Under the pieces are notes generated by a model. That model worked only from the letters and a program-made list of their open reading frames with translations. It did not search any database and had not been told where the DNA came from. From NCBI RefSeq assembly GCF_001243895.1, contig NZ_LN851186.1, positions 1,398,339 to 1,462,338 of the forward strand: a stretch of 64,000 nt of DNA, read 5' to 3'. A program made the position numbers and the translations under genes. Of the stretch, positions 8,551 to 17,567 are shown piece by piece. Every line of letters begins with the position of its first letter. The first letter of the stretch is position 1. The stretch comes from Bacillus testis. GTDB taxonomy: Bacteria > Bacillota > Bacilli > Bacillales > DSM-1321.

Positions 8551-10164
8551 ATGAGCAAGGAAAAGCGGCTGAAAACAAAAAAACAGGAAGAGAGCACGAC
8601 GGCCCGCCTGAAGGAAATCGTAAATGTGCTGAAGCGCCATGAAATCATCCATGGCATGACTCCAGTAAAATTACGTTTGATTCTTGAAGATTTGGGTCCA
8701 ACCTATGTGAAAATCGGACAAATCATGAGCATGCGTTCGGATGTCCTGTCGCAAAGGTATTGTGATGAACTCGCAAAGCTTCGAGGAGATGTGAAGCCGC
8801 TTGACTTCAATACGATTACCGAGCTGATAGAGCAAGAATATGGACTGCCCGCCGAAGAGGTTTTTCCTAAAATCGAGGAAAAACCTCTTGGTTCTGCTTC
8901 TATGGCCCAAGTCCATAAGGTCATCATGAAAGATGGAAGGCAGGCAGTGATCAAGGTGCAGCGCCCCGGCATCAAAGAGACGATGGCACGGGATATTTCA
9001 TTGATCAGAAAGGCAGCCAAGCTTTTGAAACTGGTAGACAGCCCGATCGATGCCATCGATTTTAACGGCGTGCTGGAAGAAATGTGGATCGTCGCCCAGC
9101 AGGAGATGGATTTTATCCTGGAGGCCAACCATTGCCGCGAGTTAACCGAGTTGAATGAAGGAATTCGTTATATCGGCTTTCCGCAGGTGGAATATCATCT
9201 ATCCACCTCAAAAATATTGGTGATGGAATATGTCGAAGGAATTGAAATCAATCAATTAGACCGGCTTCGTGAATTAGGTTATGACCTACATGAAATAGGC
9301 ATTAAGCTGGCGGCCAATTATGTCAAACAAGTATTGGATGACGGCGTATTCCATGCCGATCCCCATCCAGGGAACATTTGGATCAGGGACGGGAAAATCA
9401 TGTGGCTGGACTTGGGAATGGTCGGCCGGTTGGGAAAAAGAGATCAGCAGCTGATCACCAATGCCGTCAAAGCAATTGTCGACCAGGATATATTCGAACT
9501 GAAAAATGTAGTTGTCAGCTTAGGGAACACTTCAGGCCGCATCAACCATAGCCTGCTGTATGAAGACATCGAAGATTTGCTGAACAAGTACCGCGAGCTC
9601 GATTTTGGCAACCTGAACCTTGGGGATTTGGTCAGTGATATGCTCGATCTGTGCCATTCGCATAAAATACAGGCTCCATCCGGCGTAACGATGCTGGCAA
9701 GAGGCATATTGACCATTGAAGGCGTGCTAAGAGATTGTTGTCCGGAAGTGAATTTTATGGAGATCGCCGTCAACCATCTGACAGCAAATACCCTGAAGGA
9801 TTTTGATTTGACGAAAGAAATGCAAAATAACGGCAAGTCGATTTATCTCTTTGCCAAAAAAGCGAGCCAGATTCCGGGCCAGCTGTCTGATCTTCTGAAG
9901 GTACTTTTAAAGGGGCAGGCCAAGTTCAATCTGGATGTCACAGGGGCCGAAGAACCTACAAGGCAATTGGACCACATGGTAGATAAGATGATTATTTGCA
10001 TCATTTCCGCCTCTCTCTTAATCGGTTCCAGCCTGATTTCCACCACACAAATGAAGCCGTTGGTATTGGATATCCCTCTTTTCGGGATCATGGGCTTTCT
10101 TGCTTCCACAGTGCTTAGCGGTTTTTTGCTAGTGGGCGTCATCAAGAAAAGATGGAAAAAATAA
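8551..10164 (+). CDS. UbiB/AarF/ABC1 atypical kinase
   Basis: A 537-residue member of the UbiB/COQ8 kinase-like family, which supports isoprenoid-quinone metabolism; in Bacillus the quinone would be menaquinone. Visible marks are the invariant K-x-G-Q motif (V-K-I-G-Q-I-M-S, about residues 51-58), the nucleotide-loop G-S-A-S-M-A-Q-V-H, the ion-pair Lys in V-I-K-V-Q-R-P-G, the catalytic H-A-D-P-H-P-G-N and the D-L-G-M-V-G metal site. The last 60 residues form two hydrophobic segments, so the protein is membrane-anchored. It follows the phasin-like gene by one base. Its substrate is not known from sequence. Confidence 0.92.
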   Translation: MSKEKRLKTKKQEESTTARLKEIVNVLKRHEIIHGMTPVKLRLILEDLGPTYVKIGQIMSMRSDVLSQRYCDELAKLRGDVKPLDFNTITELIEQEYGLPAEEVFPKIEEKPLGSASMAQVHKVIMKDGRQAVIKVQRPGIKETMARDISLIRKAAKLLKLVDSPIDAIDFNGVLEEMWIVAQQEMDFILEANHCRELTELNEGIRYIGFPQVEYHLSTSKILVMEYVEGIEINQLDRLRELGYDLHEIGIKLAANYVKQVLDDGVFHADPHPGNIWIRDGKIMWLDLGMVGRLGKRDQQLITNAVKAIVDQDIFELKNVVVSLGNTSGRINHSLLYEDIEDLLNKYRELDFGNLNLGDLVSDMLDLCHSHKIQAPSGVTMLARGILTIEGVLRDCCPEVNFMEIAVNHLTANTLKDFDLTKEMQNNGKSIYLFAKKASQIPGQLSDLLKVLLKGQAKFNLDVTGAEEPTRQLDHMVDKMIICIISASLLIGSSLISTTQMKPLVLDIPLFGIMGFLASTVLSGFLLVGVIKKRWKK

Positions 10165-10177
10165 TAACGTGCATTGC

Positions 10178-10206
10178 GGGTTGGGCTTCAGAGCCAGCCC
10201 TTTTTT
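10178..10206 (+). terminator. Rho-independent terminator after the UbiB gene
   Basis: G/C-rich stem (GGGTTGGGCT with AGCCAGCCC) followed by six T. It closes the phasin-like/ubiB unit. Confidence 0.85.
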
Positions 10207-10286
10207 GTTTGCGGACAGAGGCATATACTTAATGAAGAAATCATACAAACATACATAAAACAGTTTTTTCAAAGCGGTTTGTTTTT

Positions 10287-10398
10287 CCCTGTTCACACTG
10301 GTGTTTAGTGAGTGATGGTCAAAAAAGGATTAGCGGGAGGTTCAGCACCAGTAAAAATCTGATTGGAGGGAACGCTCCCTGATGAAGCTTTCACTTTA
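10287..10398 (+). repeat. Dispersed two-hairpin repeat, copy 1 (full length)
   Basis: Most complete copy of the family in this window. Left arm CACTGGTGTTTAG pairs with GGTTCAGCACCAGT in the middle (hairpin 1). Then come CTGATTGG, a short hairpin AGGGAACGCTCCCT (hairpin 2) and the end box TTTCACTTTA. It lies between the ubiB terminator and the amino-acid ABC operon. The rest of the 10207-10556 gap holds only AT-rich promoter-like sequence. Confidence 0.75.
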
Positions 10399-10501
10399 CC
10401 GGGATAGTGTTTACACTGCCCTTTTGGGTAGTTATAAGTTAAAAACGTGTGGTGTTATTATGGCGAAAAAATGAATAAAGAGGTTTGAAAAATGTAAACA
10501 G

Positions 10502-10519
10502 GGATATTAAATAATATCC
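10502..10519. promoter_or_regulatory. Short palindrome upstream of the amino-acid ABC operon
   Basis: Perfect 7-bp arms GGATATT/AATATCC around AAAT, ending about 38 bases before the ATG of the binding-protein gene. It is placed where an operator would be, but I do not recognise the regulator. Confidence 0.3.
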
Positions 10520-10556
10520 AGCAAAGATATTTTTAAGAAAAAAAGGGGGTAACGGT

Positions 10557-11336
10557 ATGAAGAAAGCGTGGTCAGCCGCACTGGCAATGATTGTATTGCT
10601 TGTGCTTTCTGCATGTGCAGATAAAGACCAGACAGAGAGCGGCGCCAAATTGATCCATAAGGATGAATTTGTATTTGCTGCCTCCGGAGAATTCAAACCG
10701 TTCAGTTATGTGACTGACGATATGAAAATAACGGGGTTTGATGTGGAAGTCGGAAGAGCGGTAGCGAAAGAGCTTGGCCTGAAGCCTGTGGCCAAAAGAA
10801 TTAAATTTAAGGGGATTATTGAAGGTGTCAAATCAGGAAGAGCGGATGCCGCAGTCGCTAGCCATACAGTAAACGAACAACGGCAAAAACATATGCTATT
10901 CTCGACGCCATACTACTATTCGGGTCCGCAGATTTTTACGCGTCCTGATAGCGACATAAAAACGGTTGATGATCTGAAAGGGAAAGAAGTAGCAGTAGCC
11001 AAAGGATCTACATATGCCGATACGGCCTCGAAGTATTCAAACAATATCAAAATGTATGACAGTGATATCACGGCGTTGAAAGCGTTGAGTATCGGAAGAC
11101 ATGATGCGGTAATCACTGACTTTGTAACAGGGAAAACCGCCAAGAAGGAAGGGTTTAAAATCAAGGGCCAGCAATTGATTGAGCGCAGTGAACAAGGAAT
11201 TGTTGTGCCAAAAGACAACCCGCAATTAATCAAAGACATAAACAAAGCGCTCGAACATCTTCGCGAAGATGGAACGCTTGCAAAAATCAGTAAGAAATAT
11301 TTTGGTGAAGATATCACCCAAAAACCGAAAAATTAG
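10557..11336 (+). CDS. Polar amino-acid ABC transporter substrate-binding lipoprotein
   Basis: Extracellular amino-acid binding protein (SBP family 3), 259 residues. It has a lipoprotein signal peptide with lipobox L-S-A-C (Cys at about residue 21). Family blocks are visible: F-K-P-F-S-Y, I-T-G-F-D-V-E-V, the V-D-D-L-K-G-K-E-V-A-V hinge and the C-terminal L-R-E-D-G-T-L-A-K-I-S-K-K-Y-F-G. The C-terminal block resembles TcyA (cystine) as much as GlnH, so the ligand stays open. AAAGGGGG precedes ATG. It is the first gene of a three-gene transporter operon. Confidence 0.9.
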   Translation: MKKAWSAALAMIVLLVLSACADKDQTESGAKLIHKDEFVFAASGEFKPFSYVTDDMKITGFDVEVGRAVAKELGLKPVAKRIKFKGIIEGVKSGRADAAVASHTVNEQRQKHMLFSTPYYYSGPQIFTRPDSDIKTVDDLKGKEVAVAKGSTYADTASKYSNNIKMYDSDITALKALSIGRHDAVITDFVTGKTAKKEGFKIKGQQLIERSEQGIVVPKDNPQLIKDINKALEHLREDGTLAKISKKYFGEDITQKPKN

Positions 11337-11361
11337 TTAGGTAAGAAAGGAAGTGTTGAGG

Positions 11362-12018
11362 TTGGGCCATTTTTTTCAAACATTATATGATACAAAAGGC
11401 GTCTTTTTAGATGCGATGTGGCTAACGCTGGAATTGACAGTAGTAGCACTTATAATAGGGATTATCGTAGGCTTGTTTTTTGCCTTATTGAAGCTTACTA
11501 AAAACAAATTATTATGTCTTATTTCGGATGCATATGTGTATTTGATAAGAGGAACACCTCTAATTGTTCAAATTTTCATACTTTACTTCGGGATCAGTAA
11601 AATTTTTCTTATTCCTGATTTTTGGGCGGCATCCTTGGCGTTGGCGCTCCATAACGGTGCCTATATTGCCGAAATCTTCCGTGGAGCCATTCTAGGCGTT
11701 GATGCCGGACAGACGGAAGCAGGACGGTCACTTGGGATGTCTAAAGCTTTGACCATGCGGCGGATTATCCTGCCCCAGGCATTCAGAAGCGCTTTGCCTC
11801 CACTAGGCAATCAATTCATCATTGCTTTGAAAGACTCCTCTCTTGCCGCTTTCATATCTATGGATGAGTTATTCAATGTATCGACTACACTTGGAAGCAA
11901 TAACTTCGACGAAATGACATACCTACTGATTGTAGCGGTTTATTACCTCATTTTGGTTGCTATTCTAACGATTGCAGTCAACTTTATGGAAAAACGGATG
12001 TCAGTCTATGATCGATAA
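11362..12018 (+). CDS. Amino-acid ABC transporter permease
   Basis: Membrane permease of the HisMQ/GlnP type, about 218 residues with five hydrophobic segments. The EAA-like coupling loop is clear ([21 protein letters not shown]). The start is uncertain: GTG at 11353 overlaps the Shine-Dalgarno AAGGAAG, so TTG at 11362, 8 bases after it, is the better choice. Both give the same reading frame. A single permease gene in the operon suggests a homodimeric channel. Confidence 0.9.
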   Translation: MGHFFQTLYDTKGVFLDAMWLTLELTVVALIIGIIVGLFFALLKLTKNKLLCLISDAYVYLIRGTPLIVQIFILYFGISKIFLIPDFWAASLALALHNGAYIAEIFRGAILGVDAGQTEAGRSLGMSKALTMRRIILPQAFRSALPPLGNQFIIALKDSSLAAFISMDELFNVSTTLGSNNFDEMTYLLIVAVYYLILVAILTIAVNFMEKRMSVYDR

Positions 12019-12031
12019 GGGGGAAGCCGGC

Positions 12032-12772
12032 ATGGCACATGAATTAATACGAATAGAAAAATTGAACAAGTCTTTTGGCGATCTGCATGTTTTGAAAGAC
12101 GTAAACCTGACAGTAAATGAAGGCGACGTGGTCTGCCTCGTGGGCTCAAGTGGCTCCGGGAAAAGTACATTGCTTCGCTGCATCAACTTCCTTGAGAAGA
12201 AAGATAGCGGCAAGATTATCATCGATGATATGGAAATTTCGCCGAAATCCCAGGACATAAACAAGGTCCGCCAACGTGTAGGGATGGTGTTCCAACATTT
12301 TAATCTTTTTCCGCACCGTACCGTGCTAGAAAATGTGATTGAAGGACCGGTCATGGTGAAGAAAATTAAAAAAGATATAGCTATTGCGGAAGGAAGAGAG
12401 TTATTGGCTAAGGTTGGATTAGAGGACAAAGCCGACGTATATCCCAATAAATTATCCGGCGGGCAGAAACAAAGGGTGGCAATTGCCCGTGCCTTGGCGA
12501 TGAAACCTGACATCATGCTGTTCGACGAGCCAACGTCTGCATTGGATCCGGAGCTTGTCGGGGAAGTGCTGACAACCATGAAGGAGCTCGCTGAAGAGGG
12601 AATGACGATGGTGATCGTTACCCACGAAATGGGCTTTGCCCGCGAGGTTGCCGACTGTATGGTCTTCATGCATGAAGGAAGAATCATAGAAACCAGCGAA
12701 CCTGATGAGTTTTTTGAACATCCGAAAGAAGAGCGTACAAAAGAATTTTTGAGCACTACAGGACTTAAATAA
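12032..12772 (+). CDS. Amino-acid ABC transporter ATP-binding protein (GlnQ/TcyC type)
   Basis: ATPase of the polar amino-acid importer, 246 residues. Walker [10 protein letters not shown], the Q-loop [10 protein letters not shown] characteristic of amino-acid importers, signature LSGGQKQR, Walker [13 protein letters not shown] and H-loop THEM are intact. ATG at 12032 is preferred because AAGGGGGA lies 7 bases upstream; an earlier in-frame ATG at 11972 sits inside the permease gene. The terminator follows within 20 bp, so this is the last gene of the operon. Confidence 0.94.
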   Translation: MAHELIRIEKLNKSFGDLHVLKDVNLTVNEGDVVCLVGSSGSGKSTLLRCINFLEKKDSGKIIIDDMEISPKSQDINKVRQRVGMVFQHFNLFPHRTVLENVIEGPVMVKKIKKDIAIAEGRELLAKVGLEDKADVYPNKLSGGQKQRVAIARALAMKPDIMLFDEPTSALDPELVGEVLTTMKELAEEGMTMVIVTHEMGFAREVADCMVFMHEGRIIETSEPDEFFEHPKEERTKEFLSTTGLK

Positions 12773-12786
12773 GATCTATATCAATG

Positions 12787-12823
12787 AGCATGCGGCCATC
12801 TATAATGGCAGCATGCTTTTTTT
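12787..12823 (+). terminator. Terminator of the amino-acid ABC operon
   Basis: AGCATGC (12787-12793) pairs with the AGCATGC copy at 12810-12816, followed by seven T. Confidence 0.85.
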
Positions 12824-13200
12824 GTGGAATGAAGGTAACTGCTATTTAACGGACGGGGCTATTCCAAGGAAAGCCTTTAGCGGTTGTTTCTGTTAGGGGT
12901 CCCCTGTTTGTTCTAGAACACATATCTTTAAAAGATAGTTACACATTCTCCTTGAAATCTATCTTCAAAAACAGCATGTATCTGTTTAATTTTTCGTCAA
13001 TAGTATGGAAATCCATTTCTATCCATCGCCAATCATTCGTTTACCGCCGCACTTGAATATATACTAACTTTAGTGAATTAGGGTAAAAATTACCAATTCA
13101 AAATAGGTTTATTTTCAATTAATATGGTATATACTGTTTTACGAAATAATAGAATATTATATATTCTTTAAAAATAGAAAAGAAATAAAGGGCGATGAGA
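12824..13200. other. AT-rich gap without a visible gene
   Basis: About 375 bases between the terminator and the metallopeptidase gene. I see a short GGGGTCCCC palindrome near 12896 and long A/T tracts from 13060 on, probably holding the promoter of the next gene. There is no convincing ORF or RNA gene. Confidence 0.5.
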
Positions 13201-13596
13201 ATGAGTCAACAACACCTATACCAACTTTGCGAAGTTGTAAATACACTAGGCGGGAATGTGAATTTTACGGACGAAAAACCGCTGAGTTTCAATAGTGATA
13301 CATTAACGATTACTGTGCCGTTTAAATGGGAACTCGAAGATCTATATGGATTGGCGCATGAAATCGGTCATTTAAAAGATCATCTGGACAGTGAGCTGGA
13401 TTACGGACTATGGAGAGACAACTCTGCTTATAGATTGAGTGTGGAAATGCGTGCTTGGACTTTTTCATATGATATTCTGACCAGGGTTGGAATCAATACG
13501 ACGAATTGGAGCAACCATGTAAACCAAAAACTGTCTTCGTATCTGAATTTCCCTTATCAATCACTTGATCAACTTGATGAAGCAACTGCCGTATAG
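13201..13596 (+). CDS. Small ImmA/IrrE-like zinc metallopeptidase
   Basis: A 131-residue protein whose only clear motif is H-E-I-G-H (about residues 59-63) inside L-A-H-E-I-G-H-L-K-D-H, the HExxH zinc site seen in the ImmA/IrrE group. A further Glu in S-V-E-M-R-A-W downstream is a candidate third ligand. There is no DNA-binding domain and no signal peptide. ATG at 13201 is preferred over 13195 because AAAGGG is too close to the latter. No repressor gene is adjacent, so its substrate is unknown. It is transcribed alone, between two terminators. Confidence 0.7.
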   Translation: MSQQHLYQLCEVVNTLGGNVNFTDEKPLSFNSDTLTITVPFKWELEDLYGLAHEIGHLKDHLDSELDYGLWRDNSAYRLSVEMRAWTFSYDILTRVGINTTNWSNHVNQKLSSYLNFPYQSLDQLDEATAV

Positions 13597-13621
13597 GATT
13601 AAATAGATGAATATATGATTA

Positions 13622-13660
13622 AATACCCTTCTGGATGCCTGGTCCTGAGGGGTATTTTTT
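13622..13660 (+). terminator. Terminator after the metallopeptidase gene
   Basis: AATACCCTTCTGG pairs imperfectly with CCTGAGGGGTATT and is followed by a T-run. Confidence 0.8.
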
Positions 13661-13719
13661 ATGGAAGCGGTCAATAATTTTCCTGCAGGAGAAACATACT
13701 ACCTTTTGAGGTGAAAAAT

Positions 13720-14895
13720 ATGTATACATTACTGACCCATACCGATTTGGACGGTGTCGGCTGCGGCATTTTAGCAAAGCTTGCTTTTGATCAGAAAGTC
13801 AAGGTGAGATACAACTCCATTGCCTCCCTAAACCATGAGATTGAATTTTTTTTGGAGAATGGATCCAAGGACACCTTTTTGTTTATAACGGACTTATCTC
13901 CCAATACAGAGAATGAAGCGAAACTCAATGAGTTTTATAGTAAAAATGGGAATGTACAGTTAATTGACCACCATAAGACCGCTTTGCATTTGAATGACTA
14001 TGAGTGGGGATATGTCTTGACAGAAGATGATCAAGGACAATTGGCCTCAGCCACATCGTTATTCTTCCACTATCTCGTTGACCGTGGCTTGTTGGCGGCT
14101 ACCGATGCTATCGCTGAATTTGTTGAGATGGTCAGGCAATATGATACATGGGAGTGGGAAAAGAACGGGAACCGGCAAGCACATCAGTTGAACTCACTTT
14201 TCTTTTTGGTATCGATCGATGAATTCGAGGAAATGATGATCCGTCGCCTTCAGACATCCGATCATTTTGATTTTGATGATTTTGAAAAGAAGCTGCTGCG
14301 CATGGAAGAAGAGAAAATCGAACGATACATCCGCCGGAAAAAAAGAGAGTTGGTGCAAAAAGAAATAGAGGGACGCTTAGCGGGTGTTGTCTTTGCGGAA
14401 TCCTACCATTCCGAGCTCGGAAATGAATTGGGGAAGGAATATGAACAGCTTGACTATATTGCCATTGTGAATATCGGCGGCAAAAAAATCGCATTCCGGA
14501 CCATCCATGATTATATGGATGTATCGGCAGTTGCCGGGCAGTTCGGCGGCGGAGGGCACGAAAAAGCATCCGGCTGTTCTTTGTCGGCTGACGCTTACCA
14601 TCTGTTCGTAGAAGGGACCTTTCATTTGGAACCGCTGCGGGAAGATGCAAAACGGAACCGTTTTAATGTAAAAAAGTCCTCATTCGGTACGCTTTACACC
14701 AATCATAAAAAAGACATTATTTTGTTAACTCCCCTGAGTGAAGGCTCTTGGGGAATTGAAAAAAATAAAGAAGAAGTTGGTGATATTTTCTTAAGCTTTC
14801 ATGAAGGGGAACGTTACCTGAAAAGGGCATTTACAGCCTGGTTGGCCCGAGACGAGCAATTTGTGGATTATTTAATGAAAGAGGCCAAGAAGTAA
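13720..14895 (+). CDS. DHH-family phosphoesterase
   Basis: A 391-residue member of the DHH/DHHA1 superfamily (nucleotide, oligonucleotide or cyclic-dinucleotide phosphodiesterases). Motif I is T-D-L-D-G-V-G-C near the N-terminus, the second acidic motif is F-I-T-D-L-S-P-N, the name-giving D-H-H is in L-I-D-H-H-K-T-A, and the DHHA1-like C-terminal part has G-Q-F-G-G-G-G-H-E-K-A-S-G-C-S. A further 100 residues follow that I cannot assign. ATG at 13720 has TTGAGG 7 bases upstream; a GTG at 13711 overlaps that site. Substrate not predictable from sequence. Confidence 0.88.
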   Translation: MYTLLTHTDLDGVGCGILAKLAFDQKVKVRYNSIASLNHEIEFFLENGSKDTFLFITDLSPNTENEAKLNEFYSKNGNVQLIDHHKTALHLNDYEWGYVLTEDDQGQLASATSLFFHYLVDRGLLAATDAIAEFVEMVRQYDTWEWEKNGNRQAHQLNSLFFLVSIDEFEEMMIRRLQTSDHFDFDDFEKKLLRMEEEKIERYIRRKKRELVQKEIEGRLAGVVFAESYHSELGNELGKEYEQLDYIAIVNIGGKKIAFRTIHDYMDVSAVAGQFGGGGHEKASGCSLSADAYHLFVEGTFHLEPLREDAKRNRFNVKKSSFGTLYTNHKKDIILLTPLSEGSWGIEKNKEEVGDIFLSFHEGERYLKRAFTAWLARDEQFVDYLMKEAKK

Positions 14896-15002
14896 GTGGC
14901 TGTATAGTTGAGGAAAAAAGCTTCTTCTGTTGGATCCTAATCTGAAAAGATAGCCATGCTAAACCGAAAGTTCAAATGAAGAAGTGTTTACATGAATTAA
15001 GC

Positions 15003-15052
15003 GTCCAAATAGGTGGGGAATGAAAATCCCCCACTAATCAAAGTTTTGCTTT
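15003..15052 (+). repeat. Dispersed repeat, copy 2 (right half only)
   Basis: GTCCAAATAGG, then hairpin 2 as GGTGGGGAATGAAAATCCCCCACT, then ATCAAAGTTTTGCTTT. The hairpin stem differs in sequence from other copies but still pairs. Confidence 0.65.
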
Positions 15053-15070
15053 CTTGAGGAGATTAGAATC

Positions 15071-15874
15071 ATGCCGACATTGAAACAGGAAAATGGCAGC
15101 ATCTATTATCGAGTGAAGGGCGAAGGAATTCCGCTTATCTTTATCCATCCGCCTATGCTGACAAGCGCAAATTTTTATTATCAAGCAGAAGAATTGTCCG
15201 GGATATGCAAAGTCATAAGATTCGATATTAGGGGCCACGGAAGAAGCAGCACTTCAAAACGGCCAATCACATATCCATTGATTGTTGAAGATATGAGACA
15301 GCTGCTCGACCATTTAGGAATAGAAAAAGCATATGTTTGCGGTTATTCAACTGGCGGCTCGATTGCGTTGGAATTTTTACTGACCTATCCCGAACGTTCT
15401 TATGGAGGAATCATTGTCAGCGCTATGCCGGAAGTGAATGATTTGTATTTGAAACAAAGAATCGCTATGGCCATAAAACTTGCCAATACAAAATCATTTC
15501 CGCTCCTGTCACTTGCCATTGCATGGGGGAATGCCGATACCACAGCTATATTCAGAAAGATGCATAAAGAAAGCTTATACGGCCATGCACTCAATATCCA
15601 ACAGTATTACCGATACAGCATGGGATACAATTGCACGGAACGGCTTGCAGCAATCGATTTGCCTGTTCTGCTCGTTTACGGAGAGAAAGACCGATCCTTC
15701 CATTCATATGCACGTCTGCTTCACAAGAACTTGCCAGATAACCAATTGATTTTTCTGGAAAAAGAGAAGCATCAAATCCCTACAAAGGCAGCAGGCAAAT
15801 TAAATAACGCCATCCGTACGTTTATTCAATGGCAAAGCAATAGGGAAAACGGAGAAGCGGGAATTATAATCTAA
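15071..15874 (+). CDS. Alpha/beta hydrolase
   Basis: A 267-residue alpha/beta-hydrolase-fold protein without signal peptide. The oxyanion-region segment H-P-P-M-L, the R-G-H-G-R-S-S block, the nucleophile elbow G-Y-S-T-G-G (Ser about residue 98), the acid in V-Y-G-E-K-D and the base in E-K-H-Q-I-P form a complete triad. Expected to be an esterase, lactonase or C-C hydrolase acting on a small molecule; the neighbours do not narrow this. TTGAGGAGA precedes ATG. It is convergent with the PAP2 gene and shares a terminator with it. Confidence 0.85.
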   Translation: MPTLKQENGSIYYRVKGEGIPLIFIHPPMLTSANFYYQAEELSGICKVIRFDIRGHGRSSTSKRPITYPLIVEDMRQLLDHLGIEKAYVCGYSTGGSIALEFLLTYPERSYGGIIVSAMPEVNDLYLKQRIAMAIKLANTKSFPLLSLAIAWGNADTTAIFRKMHKESLYGHALNIQQYYRYSMGYNCTERLAAIDLPVLLVYGEKDRSFHSYARLLHKNLPDNQLIFLEKEKHQIPTKAAGKLNNAIRTFIQWQSNRENGEAGIII

Positions 15875-15880
15875 TATAAA

Positions 15881-15916
15881 AAAACAGTGGGCGATGAAGA
15901 AATGCCCACTGTTTTT
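15881..15916. terminator. Bidirectional terminator between hydrolase and PAP2 genes
   Basis: AACAGTGGGC pairs with GCCCACTGTT, with A-run before and T-run after, so it can stop transcripts from both sides. Confidence 0.85.
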
Positions 15917-15920
15917 ATGT

Positions 15921-16430
15921 TCACTTTATCATTTTCATCCCAGCCAAACGGGCAAATAAACTCATGAAACTGCCAAGAAAGGCGCTTCCGGCGATATCTG
16001 AAGGATCATGCTGCCCCATCCAAATGCGCGAGAGCCCGGTTAACAAGGATAGCACATACATTACGCTGCCAAGGAGGCGATTATAAAAGATAATGGAAGT
16101 CGCCGCCATAAAAGCCAGAGCAGTGTGTTTACTGGGGAATGAAGAACTTTCTCTTGGAGGGACCGGCGGCAAGAGACGGACCATACGGCGAACAAACGGA
16201 CGAGGCCTATAGTAAAACGGCTTTATAAGCAATCCTGCCAAAACAGTCAAGATGCTTCCAAGACCTGCTATGTACACGGCTTTTCTGTACACTTTATTGC
16301 GGAACCATAGAAAAATGAAAATTAGAAGAAACACATAGCGCATTTTCTGGGAAACGCTGACCATGAGGTAATCAAACAATCGATTGCTTCCAGCTAATTG
16401 ATTAATGGCCTTAAACAGTTTATCATCCAT
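15921..16430 (-). CDS. PAP2-family membrane phosphatase (undecaprenyl-diphosphatase-like)
   Basis: A 169-residue integral membrane phosphatase. The three PAP2 signature motifs are present: K-P-F-Y-Y-R-P-R-P (motif 1), P-S-K-H-T-A (motif 2, usually PSGH) and S-R-I-W-M-G-Q-H-D-P-S-D (motif 3 with the nucleophilic His). About five hydrophobic segments surround them. Size and motifs resemble BcrC/PgpB-type lipid phosphatases that recycle undecaprenyl diphosphate, but substrate choice within PAP2 cannot be read from sequence. GAAAGG lies upstream of ATG. Confidence 0.88.
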   Translation of the reverse strand: MDDKLFKAINQLAGSNRLFDYLMVSVSQKMRYVFLLIFIFLWFRNKVYRKAVYIAGLGSILTVLAGLLIKPFYYRPRPFVRRMVRLLPPVPPRESSSFPSKHTALAFMAATSIIFYNRLLGSVMYVLSLLTGLSRIWMGQHDPSDIAGSAFLGSFMSLFARLAGMKMIK

Positions 16431-16607
16431 GGGATTTCTGCCTTTCTTTATATTCGTGATAGTTTTTCCTCTTTAAGCAGTAATTATGTAAATACCATTG
16501 TGGGTTGGAACGCCTTTATATCGCTAACGGGATTGTTTGGTATAAGAAGGAATCAATGATTAAAAGAAGAATAACTAAAGGAATTCTATCTATGGAGGAA
16601 TTTGCCT

Positions 16608-16958
16608 GTGAATAAAAAAAGATTTATTAAAAGTTCTATCTTTTTATTGATTTTTTTGTTTCTAGGCATTCTATATTTTTGGATATCTATCTCTTCTTAT
16701 CAAACAGCTGAAGATTTATATGATTTTCCCATTCCTAAGAATGCTCAATTAGTATATAAAAAAGAAAAGGTTAGTGGATATGAATGGGATAAATCATCAT
16801 TCGAAAATGGAATTCCTTTTAGCTATAAAATAGTGATAAAACAAAATGGATGGAAAGAAGAAGAACGGGAAGGTGGAAATACAACTTATACAAAAGGAGA
16901 AAGTAAAATTAATTTATTATCGGACACAGATTATATTGAAATATCTAATGATTTTTAA
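16608..16958 (+). CDS. Small membrane-anchored protein of unknown function
   Basis: A 116-residue protein with one N-terminal hydrophobic segment (about residues 7-28) after a basic start, then a hydrophilic external part with Y-K-K-E-K and E-R-E-G-G. I do not recognise the family. GTG at 16608 fits GGAGGA with 8 bases spacing; TTG at 16602 is too close. The coding sequence is more AT-rich than the neighbouring genes, which may mean recent acquisition or relaxed selection. Confidence 0.6.
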   Translation: MNKKRFIKSSIFLLIFLFLGILYFWISISSYQTAEDLYDFPIPKNAQLVYKKEKVSGYEWDKSSFENGIPFSYKIVIKQNGWKEEEREGGNTTYTKGESKINLLSDTDYIEISNDF

Positions 16959-17040
16959 GCCGCAGTTTTTTGGGGGCAATGATAGAGAATGATACTTAAG
17001 CGAAAGGAATCTATAGTCGAAGAGTCCATTAAAAAGCATA

Positions 17041-17073
17041 AATCCCCTACTTTTTGTCTTAAAGCTGGGGATT
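17041..17073. terminator. Hairpin between two small unknown genes
   Basis: AATCCCC (17041-17047) pairs with GGGGATT (17067-17073); no strong T-run. Possible weak terminator in a convergent gap. Confidence 0.4.
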
Positions 17074-17165
17074 CTTCGTTGATGAAGGGATCTTTGAGAG
17101 TTCTTCTAAGTACTTACACTACATTTAAGAGTATTAATTAACAACTTGATATAATTTAAAATCTA

Positions 17166-17567
17166 CTAATTGAAGTCTATTTTAGGATAAGTTTTCAGAT
17201 GTTTATAACCAATTAATTTTCCATCTGCCGTTACGACAATTCTATCCTTACCATAGGTAATGTGCGCACGATAATAGGGTGTAACTTTTAACGTGATTTC
17301 ATAAGCACCTCCTATTCCATTAGTTTGTCTAATCTTAAGAATTTCAGTAGCATACGGGGCCCAAGTAAGGTCTTCTGGTGCATTTTTATCTTTTTTATAA
17401 ATTTCAGAAATTGCTTGATCAATTGGTTTTCTTAAGCTAATAATAAGTGCATATTTAAACGCGTCACATAGTTCACTATCCGTCTCATTGATCGTTGCTG
17501 AATAAGCAGGTGCAGTAAAATCATTTAAGAAAATGAGCATTAATATAATAACAAAAAATTTTTTCAT
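17166..17567 (-). CDS. DUF3888-like secreted protein
   Basis: A 133-residue protein with a signal peptide (M-K-K-F-F-V-I-I-L then a small-residue cleavage region A-Y-S-A near residues 22-25). The mature part has a four-helix start (S-E-L-C-D-A-F-K-Y-A-L) and a beta-rich end with Y-G-K-D-R-I-V-V. It resembles the DUF3888 group of small exported Bacillus proteins of unknown function. ATG at 17567 is preferred because AGGTG is 9-10 bases upstream; the longer frame begins with a GTG inside that site. It stands alone, convergent with the gene at 16608. Confidence 0.65.
   Translation of the reverse strand: MKKFFVIILMLIFLNDFTAPAYSATINETDSELCDAFKYALIISLRKPIDQAISEIYKKDKNAPEDLTWAPYATEILKIRQTNGIGGAYEITLKVTPYYRAHITYGKDRIVVTADGKLIGYKHLKTYPKIDFN

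Noticed and set aside
12001..12756. 251-codon minus-strand ORF opposite the amino-acid ABC ATPase
   Set aside because: Complementary-strand shadow of a gene with all ABC motifs; Ser/Thr-rich product without domains.
12890..12912. GGGGTCCCC palindrome as a terminator
   Set aside because: Very short, without T-run and without a transcript to stop.
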